From the NCBI GenBank assembly GCA_001874305.1, contig MPCU01000005.1:327923-391922 (forward strand): a DNA stretch of 64,000 bases, in the 5' to 3' direction. The stretch is from Bacteriovorax sp. MedPE-SWde. GTDB taxonomy: Bacteria > Bdellovibrionota > Bacteriovoracia > Bacteriovoracales > Bacteriovoracaceae. How positions within the stretch are numbered: the first letter of the stretch is position 1; every line of letters begins with the position of its first letter. The notes beneath the pieces are model-generated. The model ran no database searches. It worked only from the letters and a program-made list of their open reading frames with translations, and had not been told where the DNA came from. Below, piece by piece: positions 10,444 to 19,352 of the stretch. The position numbers and the translations under genes were made by a program.

Positions 10444-11292
10444 ATGGGATTAAGAATTAACACCAATGTAGCCTCGCTTAACGCTCAAAGAAATTTGAGG
10501 GGTACGCGTATTGGTATGCAACAATCACTTGAGAAATTGTCTTCAGGACAAAGAATCAACAGAGCTGGCGACGACGCTGCCGGTTTAGCAATCTCAGAAA
10601 ATTTAAAAGCACAAATTAGAGGGCTTGGACAAGCTGAAAGAAATGCTGAAGATGGTATTTCACTTGTTCAGATCGCTGAAGGTGCACTTGGAGAAGTATC
10701 GAATATCTTAATTAGATTAAGAGAACTCTCTGTACAAGCCGCTTCTGATACTATTGGTGGAACTGAAAGAAAATTCCTTAATGTTGAATTTGAGCAATTA
10801 ACGTCGGAAATCGACCGTATTGCCAACTCAACGGAATTTAACAGAGTTCCTCTATTAAATGGTACAGGTGCAGTTTTTGATATTCAAATTGGGACTAGAA
10901 ATGACCCTATATCAGACCGTTTAACATTTGACGCTTCATCTGCGGATGTAAACGTTGCGGCCCTAGGTCTTAACCTTGCTTCAGTAGCAGATAAGATCTC
11001 GGCACAGAACTCTCTGTCATCTATTGACCAAGCGATTGTTTCTGTATCTGGTATTAGAGCGGACTTTGGTGCCCTTCAAAACAGATTACAGTCTACGATC
11101 AACAACATTGCGACAAGTATTGAGAACCTCTCAGCTGCCAACTCGCGTGTTAGAGACACTGATATTGCATCAGAGACAGCTAACTTAACAAAACAAAACA
11201 TATTAATGCAAGCCGGTACTTCAGTGTTAGCGCAAGCGAACTCAAGTACAAAGTCTGCCTTAAGTCTCATTCAATCAGCGTCTCAGGGTTAA
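10444..11292 (+). CDS. Flagellin
   Basis: MGLRINTNVASLNAQRNL...SSGQRINRAGDDAAGLAISENLKAQIRGL; C-term AANSRVRDTDIASETANLTKQNIL. Confidence 0.97.
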   Translation: MGLRINTNVASLNAQRNLRGTRIGMQQSLEKLSSGQRINRAGDDAAGLAISENLKAQIRGLGQAERNAEDGISLVQIAEGALGEVSNILIRLRELSVQAASDTIGGTERKFLNVEFEQLTSEIDRIANSTEFNRVPLLNGTGAVFDIQIGTRNDPISDRLTFDASSADVNVAALGLNLASVADKISAQNSLSSIDQAIVSVSGIRADFGALQNRLQSTINNIATSIENLSAANSRVRDTDIASETANLTKQNILMQAGTSVLAQANSSTKSALSLIQSASQG

Positions 11293-11582
11293 GCCCCCTT
11301 AGACGTCTGATTAATGGACTAAGACAAATTTTTAAACGGAAAATTAGGAGCAATTAATATGTTTACTACTGAATAGAGCTTTAAAAAGTATGATGCGACT
11401 GCAAACGCTGATTACTCTAAAACCAAATATATCAAGAGGAAACAGAGAAATTGGTTTATCTCGAGTAGTGACTTATTGAATGAATTGAGAACTTAATATT
11501 AATAATTGAATGGCTTTCGTATACACGGATGTATGCGGTCAAACGAAACAGGAGGTTTGGAATGTTTGAAGGGGACTAAAAA

Positions 11583-12419
11583 ATGGGCTTAAGAGTAAAT
11601 ACTAATGTTTCGTCGTTATCGGCACAAAGAACATTATCACAAACTAATAGAAGAATTAGCGATAACCTTAGAAAGTTATCGTCAGGTGAACGTATAACAA
11701 GAGCGGGGGATGACGCCGCAGGTCTGGCAATCAGTGAAAACTTGAAAGCACAGATTAGAGGAATGAGACAAGCAAAGAGAAACGCAAATGATGCTATCTC
11801 TCTCATTCAAACAGCTGAAGGTGGATTAAGTGAAGTATCGAACATCGTCATTAGGCTTAGGGAACTCGCAGTACAGTCTGCCAACGACACGTTGGGAGCA
11901 CAGGAAAGAAAATTTTCTGATATCGAGTTTCAGAACCTTAAAGAAGAGATCGATAGAATCGCACGATCAGCTGAATTTAACGGGATTAAACTCCTTGATG
12001 GAACAGGTGGCAGACTTGAATTCCAAGTTGGTATCAAAAATGATCCGATCCTTGATCGACTCACTTATGATGGCACAGGGTCAGATGCAACACTTGCTTC
12101 ACTTGGGATTTCCGCTGAAACAATCGCTTCTAAAGAAGGAGCGCAGGGCACACTTAAGAAACTCGACGATGCGTTGGTTCAAATCAACGGTACTAGAGCA
12201 ACAATGGGTGCACTACAAAACAGACTTACTTCCACTGTTAATAACCTTGGTGTGAGCGATGAAAACTTAAGTGCCGCAAATTCGCGAATTAGAGATGTTG
12301 ATATTGCAGATGAAACTGCAAAAATGACTAAAAACAACATCCTAGTTAAAGCTGGTACGTCTGTATTATCACAGGCAAATGCCGCTCCGAACGTAGCACT
12401 GCAGTTATTACAAGGATAA
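11583..12419 (+). CDS. Flagellin (second copy)
   Basis: MGLRVNTNVSSLSAQRTL...GERITRAGDDAAGLAISENLKAQIRGM; C-term AANSRIRDVDIADETAKMTKNNIL. Confidence 0.97.
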   Translation: MGLRVNTNVSSLSAQRTLSQTNRRISDNLRKLSSGERITRAGDDAAGLAISENLKAQIRGMRQAKRNANDAISLIQTAEGGLSEVSNIVIRLRELAVQSANDTLGAQERKFSDIEFQNLKEEIDRIARSAEFNGIKLLDGTGGRLEFQVGIKNDPILDRLTYDGTGSDATLASLGISAETIASKEGAQGTLKKLDDALVQINGTRATMGALQNRLTSTVNNLGVSDENLSAANSRIRDVDIADETAKMTKNNILVKAGTSVLSQANAAPNVALQLLQG

Positions 12420-12430
12420 ATCAATTTCTC

Positions 12431-12463
12431 GGTGACCATAGCTTTGAATGAAGCATGGTCACC
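12431..12463 (+). terminator. Hairpin downstream of flagellin 2 (probable terminator)
   Basis: GGTGACCAT...ATGGTCACC 9-bp stem with inner GCTT/AAGC; weak T-rich tail. Confidence 0.5.
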
Positions 12464-12515
12464 TCCTCTTATTTTCCCAATACCAAATACTTCCAAAAAA
12501 AATTAAAATATAAAA

Positions 12516-13520
12516 ATGAGTAATGAAAATACGGTCTTAGCACCTAAGAAGAAAACAATTCTCATTTTTGGTATATCGTCGTTTGTTGGTTCAAGCCTAG
12601 CTGAATTCTTCAAAAGAGATTATCGTGTCGTGGGAACATATAATGATCATCCAATATCAATTCCAGGAATATTAACTCTACCTTGTGATGTTTTAGTTAA
12701 GGAAGAGGTTCAGTTAATTCTCTTTTCAACAAGGCCTGATATAACGATCTATGCGGCCGGAATGTCTTCTATTATTGACTGTGCGCTTGAAGAGAAGAAA
12801 GCAGAAGCCCTGAATACAAGTGGTCTTTTTAATGTGACTGAATACTGTCAAAGGTACAAGTCACAGATAGTTTATATTTCTTCCAATTTTGTATTTTCTG
12901 GAGAAGATAAGAGTTATCTTGAAATGGATATCCCTGATCCAAACACTAGTTATGGGAGAACACAGGCTTCAGCCGAATTCTATATTCAAAAATCATCTCT
13001 GAATTACCTAGTATTTAGGGTTTGTCGTTTATACGGCAGACATATATTACCCGACGGTCAGACTTGGTTTGAAAAGTTTCAAAAATATATTAATGGAAGA
13101 GAGAATATGACTGTTGATGATTATATTAACGTCGGCTTTCTCGATGTGAGTTATATTGCTCTAATTATGAAGATTTGCTTTGAAAAAAATGTTCAAAATA
13201 GACTCTTTCAAGTTAGCTCAAACGATAAGCTTACGTTCTATGACTTCGCAAAAACATATGCCAAAGTTTTTGGGGAGAGTGATCATATGATTTCGAAAGG
13301 AAGATGGTCATATCCTGTTATGGCATCGGCCCACTCAAATGCTGCTAGTGCAGATAATAAACTACACTTTAAAATGGATGTATCAAACGTAGAAGGTTTT
13401 CTAAATATAAAGCTTCCTACGGTAGAGGAGTCATTAGAATTTACTTTTAGAAGGTATAAAGGTGTGAAGAAAGTTGGTGGGCGCCAGTCTAGTCAAGGTG
13501 ACGCCATCTCGTTTATCTAG
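12516..13520 (+). CDS. NAD-dependent epimerase/dehydratase, RmlD-like
   Basis: IFGISSFVGSSLAEFF, YISSNFVFSGEDKSYLE, YGRTQASAE pattern. Confidence 0.75.
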   Translation: MSNENTVLAPKKKTILIFGISSFVGSSLAEFFKRDYRVVGTYNDHPISIPGILTLPCDVLVKEEVQLILFSTRPDITIYAAGMSSIIDCALEEKKAEALNTSGLFNVTEYCQRYKSQIVYISSNFVFSGEDKSYLEMDIPDPNTSYGRTQASAEFYIQKSSLNYLVFRVCRLYGRHILPDGQTWFEKFQKYINGRENMTVDDYINVGFLDVSYIALIMKICFEKNVQNRLFQVSSNDKLTFYDFAKTYAKVFGESDHMISKGRWSYPVMASAHSNAASADNKLHFKMDVSNVEGFLNIKLPTVEESLEFTFRRYKGVKKVGGRQSSQGDAISFI

Positions 13521-13526
13521 TGTTTT

Positions 13527-14063
13527 TTATCTCGCTGAAAGTTTAATGAACTCAGCGAGGTAGTGCTTAACTAGAGCATCACTATCAACATCTTCGTTAC
13601 CAAATTTCCAAGCAATTTTATTAAATGGACCTATGTGAGCACGAATTTCGTGAGTTGCTGTCTCTCCATGGGATTGACTCTCATTAACTCTAGCACTGAA
13701 GACATCTTTACCATTAGATAGAAAACCAATACTGATAAGGTCATCAGCTCTTCTTGCAAAAATTAATCTTAATGAATTTCTATAGAGCATAAAGTCGTTA
13801 ATAGTATTCGCTATTTTGAATATCTTTATAGTACTTCCAGAGTCTTCACCACGGTATTGGTTAAATTTATGAGTGTAGATCTCGAATAAATCTCGAACTT
13901 GATTCATAAAGTTAATTGATGACTCTTCAAGTTGGTAAGAAGGGTTAAGGTGATCGTTGAAATTAACAATACCCGACTCTTCCATATTGATTTCCTCAAG
14001 AGCGAGGTTCTCAATCCATTTTGTCGATACTTCCGTTGTACTATCTTGTTTAATGATATCCAT
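13527..14063 (-). CDS. Hypothetical protein
   Basis: 178-aa ORF; no family recognised. Confidence 0.65.
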   Translation of the reverse strand: MDIIKQDSTTEVSTKWIENLALEEINMEESGIVNFNDHLNPSYQLEESSINFMNQVRDLFEIYTHKFNQYRGEDSGSTIKIFKIANTINDFMLYRNSLRLIFARRADDLISIGFLSNGKDVFSARVNESQSHGETATHEIRAHIGPFNKIAWKFGNEDVDSDALVKHYLAEFIKLSAR

Positions 14064-14103
14064 ACTTTAATGATGAAGAAAATTGTGGGGTATGTCAATG
14101 TGC

Positions 14104-14231
14104 CCGCGCTCAAAACACGAGAGTGTTTTGACGTCGGAGCTCTGGATGCGTCACGTAGTGATGCTGAACAGCCTGCAGGTTACCGTCATGCACTTGTGTC
14201 ACCACAGTGACATTAATGCATGGGCGGAGAC
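14104..14231 (-). repeat. Structured intergenic repeat, copy A (long form)
   Basis: Reverse strand reads TCCGCCCATGCA..TGTCACTGTGGTGACAC..ACGGTA..GAGCTCCGACGTCAAAACACTCTCGTGTTTTG; same ordered blocks as 44321-44413. Confidence 0.75.
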
Positions 14232-14407
14232 CATCTAGTTCATATAAAAAATCAGAGTGAAGTTTAAAAAGAAAAGTAAGGAGTCTCATAGCCAGCAGTT
14301 TGAAAGTCTCCGCCCGTCATACGACAGGTGGATGTAGTAGATAATCACTTTAGGCTTCTCACTAATTCATGAGCTTGCTCACCATGACCAGGGACCGCTT
14401 CCTTTCT

Positions 14408-14446
14408 AAAAAATGTAGGGCAAAGAACTTTGTTTTGCCAACTACA
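14408..14446 (-). terminator. Minus-strand intrinsic terminator or attenuator
   Basis: Reverse strand TGTAG-TT-GGCAAA-acaaagttc-TTTGCC-CTACA followed by TTTTTT. Confidence 0.55.
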
Positions 14447-14459
14447 AGACTCACATACA

Positions 14460-14489
14460 ATTATACCTGACAGTGCGTTCTGGCAACAA
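14460..14489 (-). promoter_or_regulatory. Possible minus-strand sigma-70 promoter
   Basis: TATAAT at 14465-14460 with TTGTTG (18-nt spacer) or TTGCCA (15-nt spacer). Confidence 0.4.
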
Positions 14490-14552
14490 GTAGGAAAAAG
14501 TCATTGTAATTAGGTAATGATAGCGAAATTACAGCTACTTACAGTGAAATAC

Positions 14553-14580
14553 TTGAAAAAATAATGTGGCGTGTTATAAT
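14553..14580 (+). promoter_or_regulatory. Sigma-70-type promoter upstream of Flp pilin
   Basis: TTGAAA-N16-TATAAT. Confidence 0.55.
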
Positions 14581-14666
14581 TTTCTTACGAAAAGCTAAAG
14601 ATTCTGGACATTCTTTACGATAGGTAATGCAGACTCCAGTTTATTAGGGTTTAAGAGGAGAATAAC

Positions 14667-14849
14667 ATGAATAAGTTTTTAGAGTTTCTCAGAGATGAAG
14701 AAGGACAGACTTCGACTGAGTACATTCTATTAGTAGCAGTAGCAGCAATGCTTGTTTTCAAGTTCAAAGGTGTAGCTGATGCGCAAATTACTAAGTTAAC
14801 GGAAGGTGTTTTTGGGAAGGCCCAAGGAATTCTTGACGAGATTAAGTAA
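14667..14849 (+). CDS. Flp-family type IVb pilin
   Basis: DEEGQTSTEYILLVAVAAMLVF prepilin cleavage/hydrophobic motif. Confidence 0.85.
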   Translation: MNKFLEFLRDEEGQTSTEYILLVAVAAMLVFKFKGVADAQITKLTEGVFGKAQGILDEIK

Positions 14850-14910
14850 GTCCAATGGGAAAAAACTACTCTGAACAGCCTGCTACTACATACTAATGTA
14901 GAATGGTCGT

Positions 14911-15123
14911 ATGCGCGATCAAAATGCAGGGCAGGCCCTCATCGAATACCTTTTCATATTTGCACTGTTTTCGAGTTTAGCCTTAGGTGTCGCTAAAGGT
15001 GTCGGAACATACTCTAATGATGTATTTAAAAGTTTTGCCTTCATGCTCACGCAAGAGTTGTCGACTGGTTACTGTAATAGTAATGGCTGCTGGCATAATG
15101 CTTACGAAAATGGAGTAAAGTAA
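14911..15123 (+). CDS. Flp-like pseudopilin
   Basis: GQALIEYLFIFALFSSLALGV after short charged leader. Confidence 0.65.
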   Translation: MRDQNAGQALIEYLFIFALFSSLALGVAKGVGTYSNDVFKSFAFMLTQELSTGYCNSNGCWHNAYENGVK

Positions 15124-15124
15124 T

Positions 15125-15634
15125 ATGCCTTTACTCGTTTATATCTATATCGCAATTCAATTGCTAACTGTCGCCTATATCGATGTACAATCAAAGAAAA
15201 TATCTAATAAATGGCCAATAGCTAATATCTTTCTCTATGGTCTATTAGTTCTATTATTACCCCAGTATTACAACTTTAATTTTGAGACCTTTGTATGGCC
15301 TATTGGTTTCTTCGTGGCCGGTTTTCTATTATTCCTAACGAAAGTTATGGGTGGTGGAGACTCGAAATACTTGGCTTCATTCTATTTACTTGTCCCTGTT
15401 AAATTTCATGAAGAGGCCTTTATGTCTTTAGCGGTCGCGACTTTATTTGTCGGAGGCTCCGTTTTTCTAAGAAATATTCTAAAAAATGCTGATCTCATAA
15501 TTCAGGCATATCGCGATAGAAATATCGCCGCTATAAGAAGTGTATTTGGAAAAAAGTTTTCCTTTGCACCAGTTATCTTTATCTCATGGATGTGGTTTGG
15601 ATGGACAATAAGAAAATTCCTCGTTTTCTTTTAG
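15125..15634 (+). CDS. Prepilin peptidase, CpaA/TadV type
   Basis: AYIDVQSKKISNKWP and KVMGGGDSKYLASF (aspartate and GGGD motifs of A24 peptidases). Confidence 0.88.
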   Translation: MPLLVYIYIAIQLLTVAYIDVQSKKISNKWPIANIFLYGLLVLLLPQYYNFNFETFVWPIGFFVAGFLLFLTKVMGGGDSKYLASFYLLVPVKFHEEAFMSLAVATLFVGGSVFLRNILKNADLIIQAYRDRNIAAIRSVFGKKFSFAPVIFISWMWFGWTIRKFLVFF

Positions 15635-15924
15635 GAAGAAGCGGGCAATCAACAGTTGAATATATAATGCTACTTGTGGTTATCATGAGCTTAGGATTAC
15701 TTGTGTTCAAAAGTGCCGCCTTTAAGAATGTATTAGGGCCAAATTCATCAATGTTTGCAGCGATGGCCAAAAAAATGGAATTTTCTTATCGCTACGGCCA
15801 TAATGGAACAGATGATACCTTTAGAGATAGCGGTAACGATTATAAAACTCCCGAGCATGATGCTTATAGGAATAAAGATGATGGACGATCAAGGTTCTTT
15901 GCACCGACATCCAAGTATGAATAA
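15601..15924 (+). CDS. Flp-like pseudopilin
   Basis: SGQSTVEYIMLLVVIMSLGLLVF; overlaps the peptidase 3' end; alternative start 15586. Confidence 0.7.
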   Translation: MDNKKIPRFLLGRSGQSTVEYIMLLVVIMSLGLLVFKSAAFKNVLGPNSSMFAAMAKKMEFSYRYGHNGTDDTFRDSGNDYKTPEHDAYRNKDDGRSRFFAPTSKYE

Positions 15925-16426
15925 CGAAGAGGGGCAGTCTACGATAGAATTTCTATCTACATTTGCTTTCGCATTCTCACTTGTTTTTCTATTTATAAAA
16001 ATTGCTATGAATTTTACTAATGGGTATCTGATTCAATACGCAAACTTCATGGCATCTCGAGCGTACCTAGTTAGAGATACCAATCAAACACCAAACTCTG
16101 TGTATACAGCGTCTTTAACACGAGCAAGAGAAGTATTTAATCAATATAAAGTGCCGGTCTTTATGCCAAGCTTTGGTGGGCAAGTTCAAGCGAACTCACC
16201 TTCAAGCGGTGTACTAAGTTTCTATGTAGGGACTTATGTTGACTATGATGAGAGATTCTCTTTATCACGTTTAATGGGTGGAGCAGCACCTCTTGAATTT
16301 AGGGCCGAGTCTTTCTTAGGTAAAGCACCTGTGAGAAGAGAGTGTTCACTTAGAGTGTGTAAAGCTTTTGAAATGGCCGGCGGGAATTGTACGGCCTATA
16401 CAACGGCATTTGATAATGGATGCTAG
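15917..16426 (+). CDS. TadE/TadG-like pseudopilin
   Basis: MNNEEGQSTIEFLSTFAFAFSLVFLF; ATG at 15917 overlaps upstream stop; ORF-track start 15755 is probably too early. Confidence 0.72.
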   Translation: MNNEEGQSTIEFLSTFAFAFSLVFLFIKIAMNFTNGYLIQYANFMASRAYLVRDTNQTPNSVYTASLTRAREVFNQYKVPVFMPSFGGQVQANSPSSGVLSFYVGTYVDYDERFSLSRLMGGAAPLEFRAESFLGKAPVRRECSLRVCKAFEMAGGNCTAYTTAFDNGC

Positions 16427-16954
16427 ATGAGAAATGAAATAATAGACAATATTGAAAATGAAGAAGGACAAGCGATATTTGAATTCGTTGTTTTTCTTCC
16501 TGTGATGCTCTACCTTCTCGTTATGATTATCCAAGTAGGAAACTCGGTTAATGCTTCAATCAATCAACAAAAAGCAACTCGTGGGTATGCATTTTATCTC
16601 TTAAAGGGAAACTCTCTAGGTAACAGACTCATGGATTTTACGGCATATGAAGGAAGTGCAGATGCATTAACTGAAGTCTCTTCGTTCATTGTAGGTTGGC
16701 GTCTAGAGCAAGATAGTGGTGGTAGAAACTCATATGCTTCATACTATCAGCTACCTGAACTTCCTTGGGTTGGAGGCGATCCTGTCGACTGTAGAGATCC
16801 AACAGACCCTGGAGAAGGTAAGTCTGGTTGTATTAAAATATTTACCATGTTTGGTGTATGTGGAGAAACATATACTATGCATGAAGATGGATTCTTTAAG
16901 GCCGACTATCCTGGTTCTCAAGCAGGTTTCCAGAAGAACTGTAACTTTAGATAA
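16427..16954 (+). CDS. TadE-like pseudopilin
   Basis: NEEGQAIFEFVVFLPVMLYLLVMI. Confidence 0.75.
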   Translation: MRNEIIDNIENEEGQAIFEFVVFLPVMLYLLVMIIQVGNSVNASINQQKATRGYAFYLLKGNSLGNRLMDFTAYEGSADALTEVSSFIVGWRLEQDSGGRNSYASYYQLPELPWVGGDPVDCRDPTDPGEGKSGCIKIFTMFGVCGETYTMHEDGFFKADYPGSQAGFQKNCNFR

Positions 16955-17047
16955 GAAGAGCTGTCCCTTTTTTCCTACACGAATATAAATATCTGATTTT
17001 TGGTAAAATAATCCTAATAGTTAAGTGTTAAATTAGGGTAATTATTT

Positions 17048-17857
17048 ATGAACACACGAGCATTTACGTTAGCTTTGGTTATTGCAGGTTTTGCAATGTT
17101 TATGGTCTTCACATATGTAGAAGATCAAAAGACTAGTTTGATAAAGAAGTACGGTTCTATGAGTTCTGTTGTTGTTGCAAAACAAAACATCTCTGAATAC
17201 GAACTTATTGATGACTCCAAGGTAACTATTATATCACTCCCGCAAAAATTCTTATCTCCAGGTAGTTTTAAAACTATGAAAGAGGTTGAAAATACAGTTG
17301 CGACAGTTCCAATTCTAAAAGGCGAGCAGATTACAAAACCTAGGATTACTTATCCTGGAGAAAGTACTGGTTTATCGCGTGAAGTATCTGTTGGGAAAAG
17401 GGCCTTAGCAATTTCTATTGATGAAAGTCAGGCGGTATCAAAGCTGATAAAGCCTGGTGATAGAGTCGATGTTCTTGCTGCAATTGATTACACGTCAGGA
17501 CGTAAGCACATGCAGAAGATAGCAACGATATTACAAGATGTAAGAGTTCTATCAACAGGTATGAGTATCTCAAATAACCTACCTCTAATTGGTTTGAAAA
17601 CACCTCAGGTAATTAAAAAGATGAAGCTTAATACATATAGTAACTACAATACAGTTACTCTTGAGCTAGATCCATTTCAGGTTCAAAAGATTGTCCATCT
17701 GTTAACTTTTGCGGCCTATAAACCATATCTTTCTCTAAGAAATATTAATGACAAAGACACGGTAAGAATCGAAGGAACAAAGCTTTACGACATCTTAAGT
17801 GATAAAGATCAATCAGAAGCAAAATCATATTTCGCAGATAAATATAAAAAGAAATAG
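17048..17857 (+). CDS. cpaB: Flp pilus assembly protein CpaB/RcpC
   Basis: SAF-like VVVAKQNISEYELIDDSKVTI...KRALAISIDESQAVSKLIKPGDRVDVLA. Confidence 0.88.
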   Translation: MNTRAFTLALVIAGFAMFMVFTYVEDQKTSLIKKYGSMSSVVVAKQNISEYELIDDSKVTIISLPQKFLSPGSFKTMKEVENTVATVPILKGEQITKPRITYPGESTGLSREVSVGKRALAISIDESQAVSKLIKPGDRVDVLAAIDYTSGRKHMQKIATILQDVRVLSTGMSISNNLPLIGLKTPQVIKKMKLNTYSNYNTVTLELDPFQVQKIVHLLTFAAYKPYLSLRNINDKDTVRIEGTKLYDILSDKDQSEAKSYFADKYKKK

Positions 17858-17864
17858 AGAATAA

Positions 17865-19352
17865 ATGAAACTGATAATGACAAAAATTTTATTAATTACT
17901 TTTTTTAGCTTCTTTGCAAGTGCTCAACAGGCGCAAATAAAAGAAACGAAAATAGAAGTGATTCTTGGTATTGATAAAATTATGAAAGTTGATTTTGTCC
18001 CATATACAAGGGCGCAAATCGCGGATGAGTCTGTTGTTGGTATTCAGTTTATACCACAGAAAAGGGAAATTACCTTAAAGGGTAAGAAGCCTGGTCGTTC
18101 TTCAGTAACTGTTAGAGATAAGAAAGGTAATGTTCGTCAGAGATACCTTGTCAATGTAACTGCAACTGAGAAATCTAAAATTATCAGAGAACTCAATGAG
18201 TTAATCGGTGATGTCGAAGGAATAAACGTTGGACTAAAAGGTGGAAAAGTCTATGTCGGTGGAAAAATTATTGTTCCTGGTGACATTGGTAAAGTTGTAA
18301 TTATCTTAGAAGACTATAAAGAAGTATTAAACTTAATTGAAGTATCTCCTCAAACATATCAAATCATTGCAAGAAAAATGCAAGAAGGAATGAGAAGGAA
18401 TAACCTTCGAGATGTAACAGTAAGGTTCTTTAATAATTCTTATATCCTTGAAGGTATTGTTAATAGTGATGCTGAAAAAGATCTCGGGTTCAAAATAGCT
18501 GCCGCATACTTACCAGATAGAATTGAAAGTCTTGCAAGAAGAGCTGATGCTGTTCAACGACCAAGTAGAGAAGAAATTATAAAAAACTTTGTTGTTGTAA
18601 ATAGAAAACAAGCTCCGCCTCCAGCGGATAAGTTAATTAAGGTTACAACACAATTCGTAGAACTCTCTAAAGACTATAGTAAGATTTTTGGTTTTAAATG
18701 GTCACCAACTCTTGGTGGAGATGGTGGAGCTATTTCTTTTGGTAAAAACTCAAGTGGTGGCGTAACAACTAACTCAAGTGGAACTTTATCAGGAACAATT
18801 TCGAACTTATTTCCTAAGCTTAATTCTGCAAAAGCTGCGGGGTACGCTAGAGTTGTTCAGTCAGGTGTCCTAATTATCAAAGATAAGAAATCTGGAAAGT
18901 TAAATAAAGGTTCCACAAAAAATACTCAGTTAGGAACTGGAGAGTTCGCACAACCTACATCTATAAAGGCCGGTTTTGGTCTTGAAATTAGACCTACGAT
19001 ATTACAAGAAGAAAAAATTAATCTAGAAGTAACTCTCAATGTAGATACAGCTGTCGGAACAGATACTTTAAATAACGTTATAAAAACTGAACTTATAATT
19101 AAGTCTAGAGAATCAGCAGTTGTTGGTGGGGTTTCCGTAAGTAAAAGTACAACTGAATATGATAAAGATCCACCAGGTGGTGCTGATACAGTAGATGCAG
19201 AAAGTGGATTTCCTCTTTTTTCTTTTGTTAGGTCAAAAGAAGTTACAAAGAGTAAAGAGCAGTTTGTTGTTTTTATAACCCCTGAGATTATTGACAATGC
19301 ATCATCAGGAACAGAAGAAATTAAAAGAAAGTTTAGAAGGAGAGGGCGCTAG
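17865..19352 (+). CDS. cpaC: Secretin CpaC/RcpA
   Basis: N-terminal BON/SAF-like region; FVELSKDYSKIFGFKWSP; secretin-like GFGLEIRPTI...ESAVVGGVSV...FVVFITPEII. Confidence 0.88.
   Translation: MKLIMTKILLITFFSFFASAQQAQIKETKIEVILGIDKIMKVDFVPYTRAQIADESVVGIQFIPQKREITLKGKKPGRSSVTVRDKKGNVRQRYLVNVTATEKSKIIRELNELIGDVEGINVGLKGGKVYVGGKIIVPGDIGKVVIILEDYKEVLNLIEVSPQTYQIIARKMQEGMRRNNLRDVTVRFFNNSYILEGIVNSDAEKDLGFKIAAAYLPDRIESLARRADAVQRPSREEIIKNFVVVNRKQAPPPADKLIKVTTQFVELSKDYSKIFGFKWSPTLGGDGGAISFGKNSSGGVTTNSSGTLSGTISNLFPKLNSAKAAGYARVVQSGVLIIKDKKSGKLNKGSTKNTQLGTGEFAQPTSIKAGFGLEIRPTILQEEKINLEVTLNVDTAVGTDTLNNVIKTELIIKSRESAVVGGVSVSKSTTEYDKDPPGGADTVDAESGFPLFSFVRSKEVTKSKEQFVVFITPEIIDNASSGTEEIKRKFRRRGR

Noticed and set aside
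11360-11377. Five-codon ORF MFTTE after a Shine-Dalgarno-like GGAG between flagellins
   Set aside because: Too short to support without ribosome profiling; probably chance
11076-11806. Minus-strand ORFs opposite flagellins (11076-11270, 11576-11806)
   Set aside because: Antisense shadows of strongly coding flagellin sequence
13932-14210. ORF-track plus-strand 92-aa ORF
   Set aside because: Runs antisense to the start of 13527-14063 and through the structured repeat; no RBS or homology
14104-14231. Copy A as an integron attC site
   Set aside because: No RYYYAAC/GTTRRRY boxes and no integrase or cassette array nearby
14407-14446. Similarity of GGGCAAA hairpin to a riboswitch core
   Set aside because: Only a terminator-like hairpin on the minus strand is supported; no aptamer consensus
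14596-14623. TAAA-N16-TACGATAG as a sigma-28 promoter for Flp pilin
   Set aside because: Weak -10 match and long spacing; the TTGAAA-N16-TATAAT promoter at 14553 is better supported
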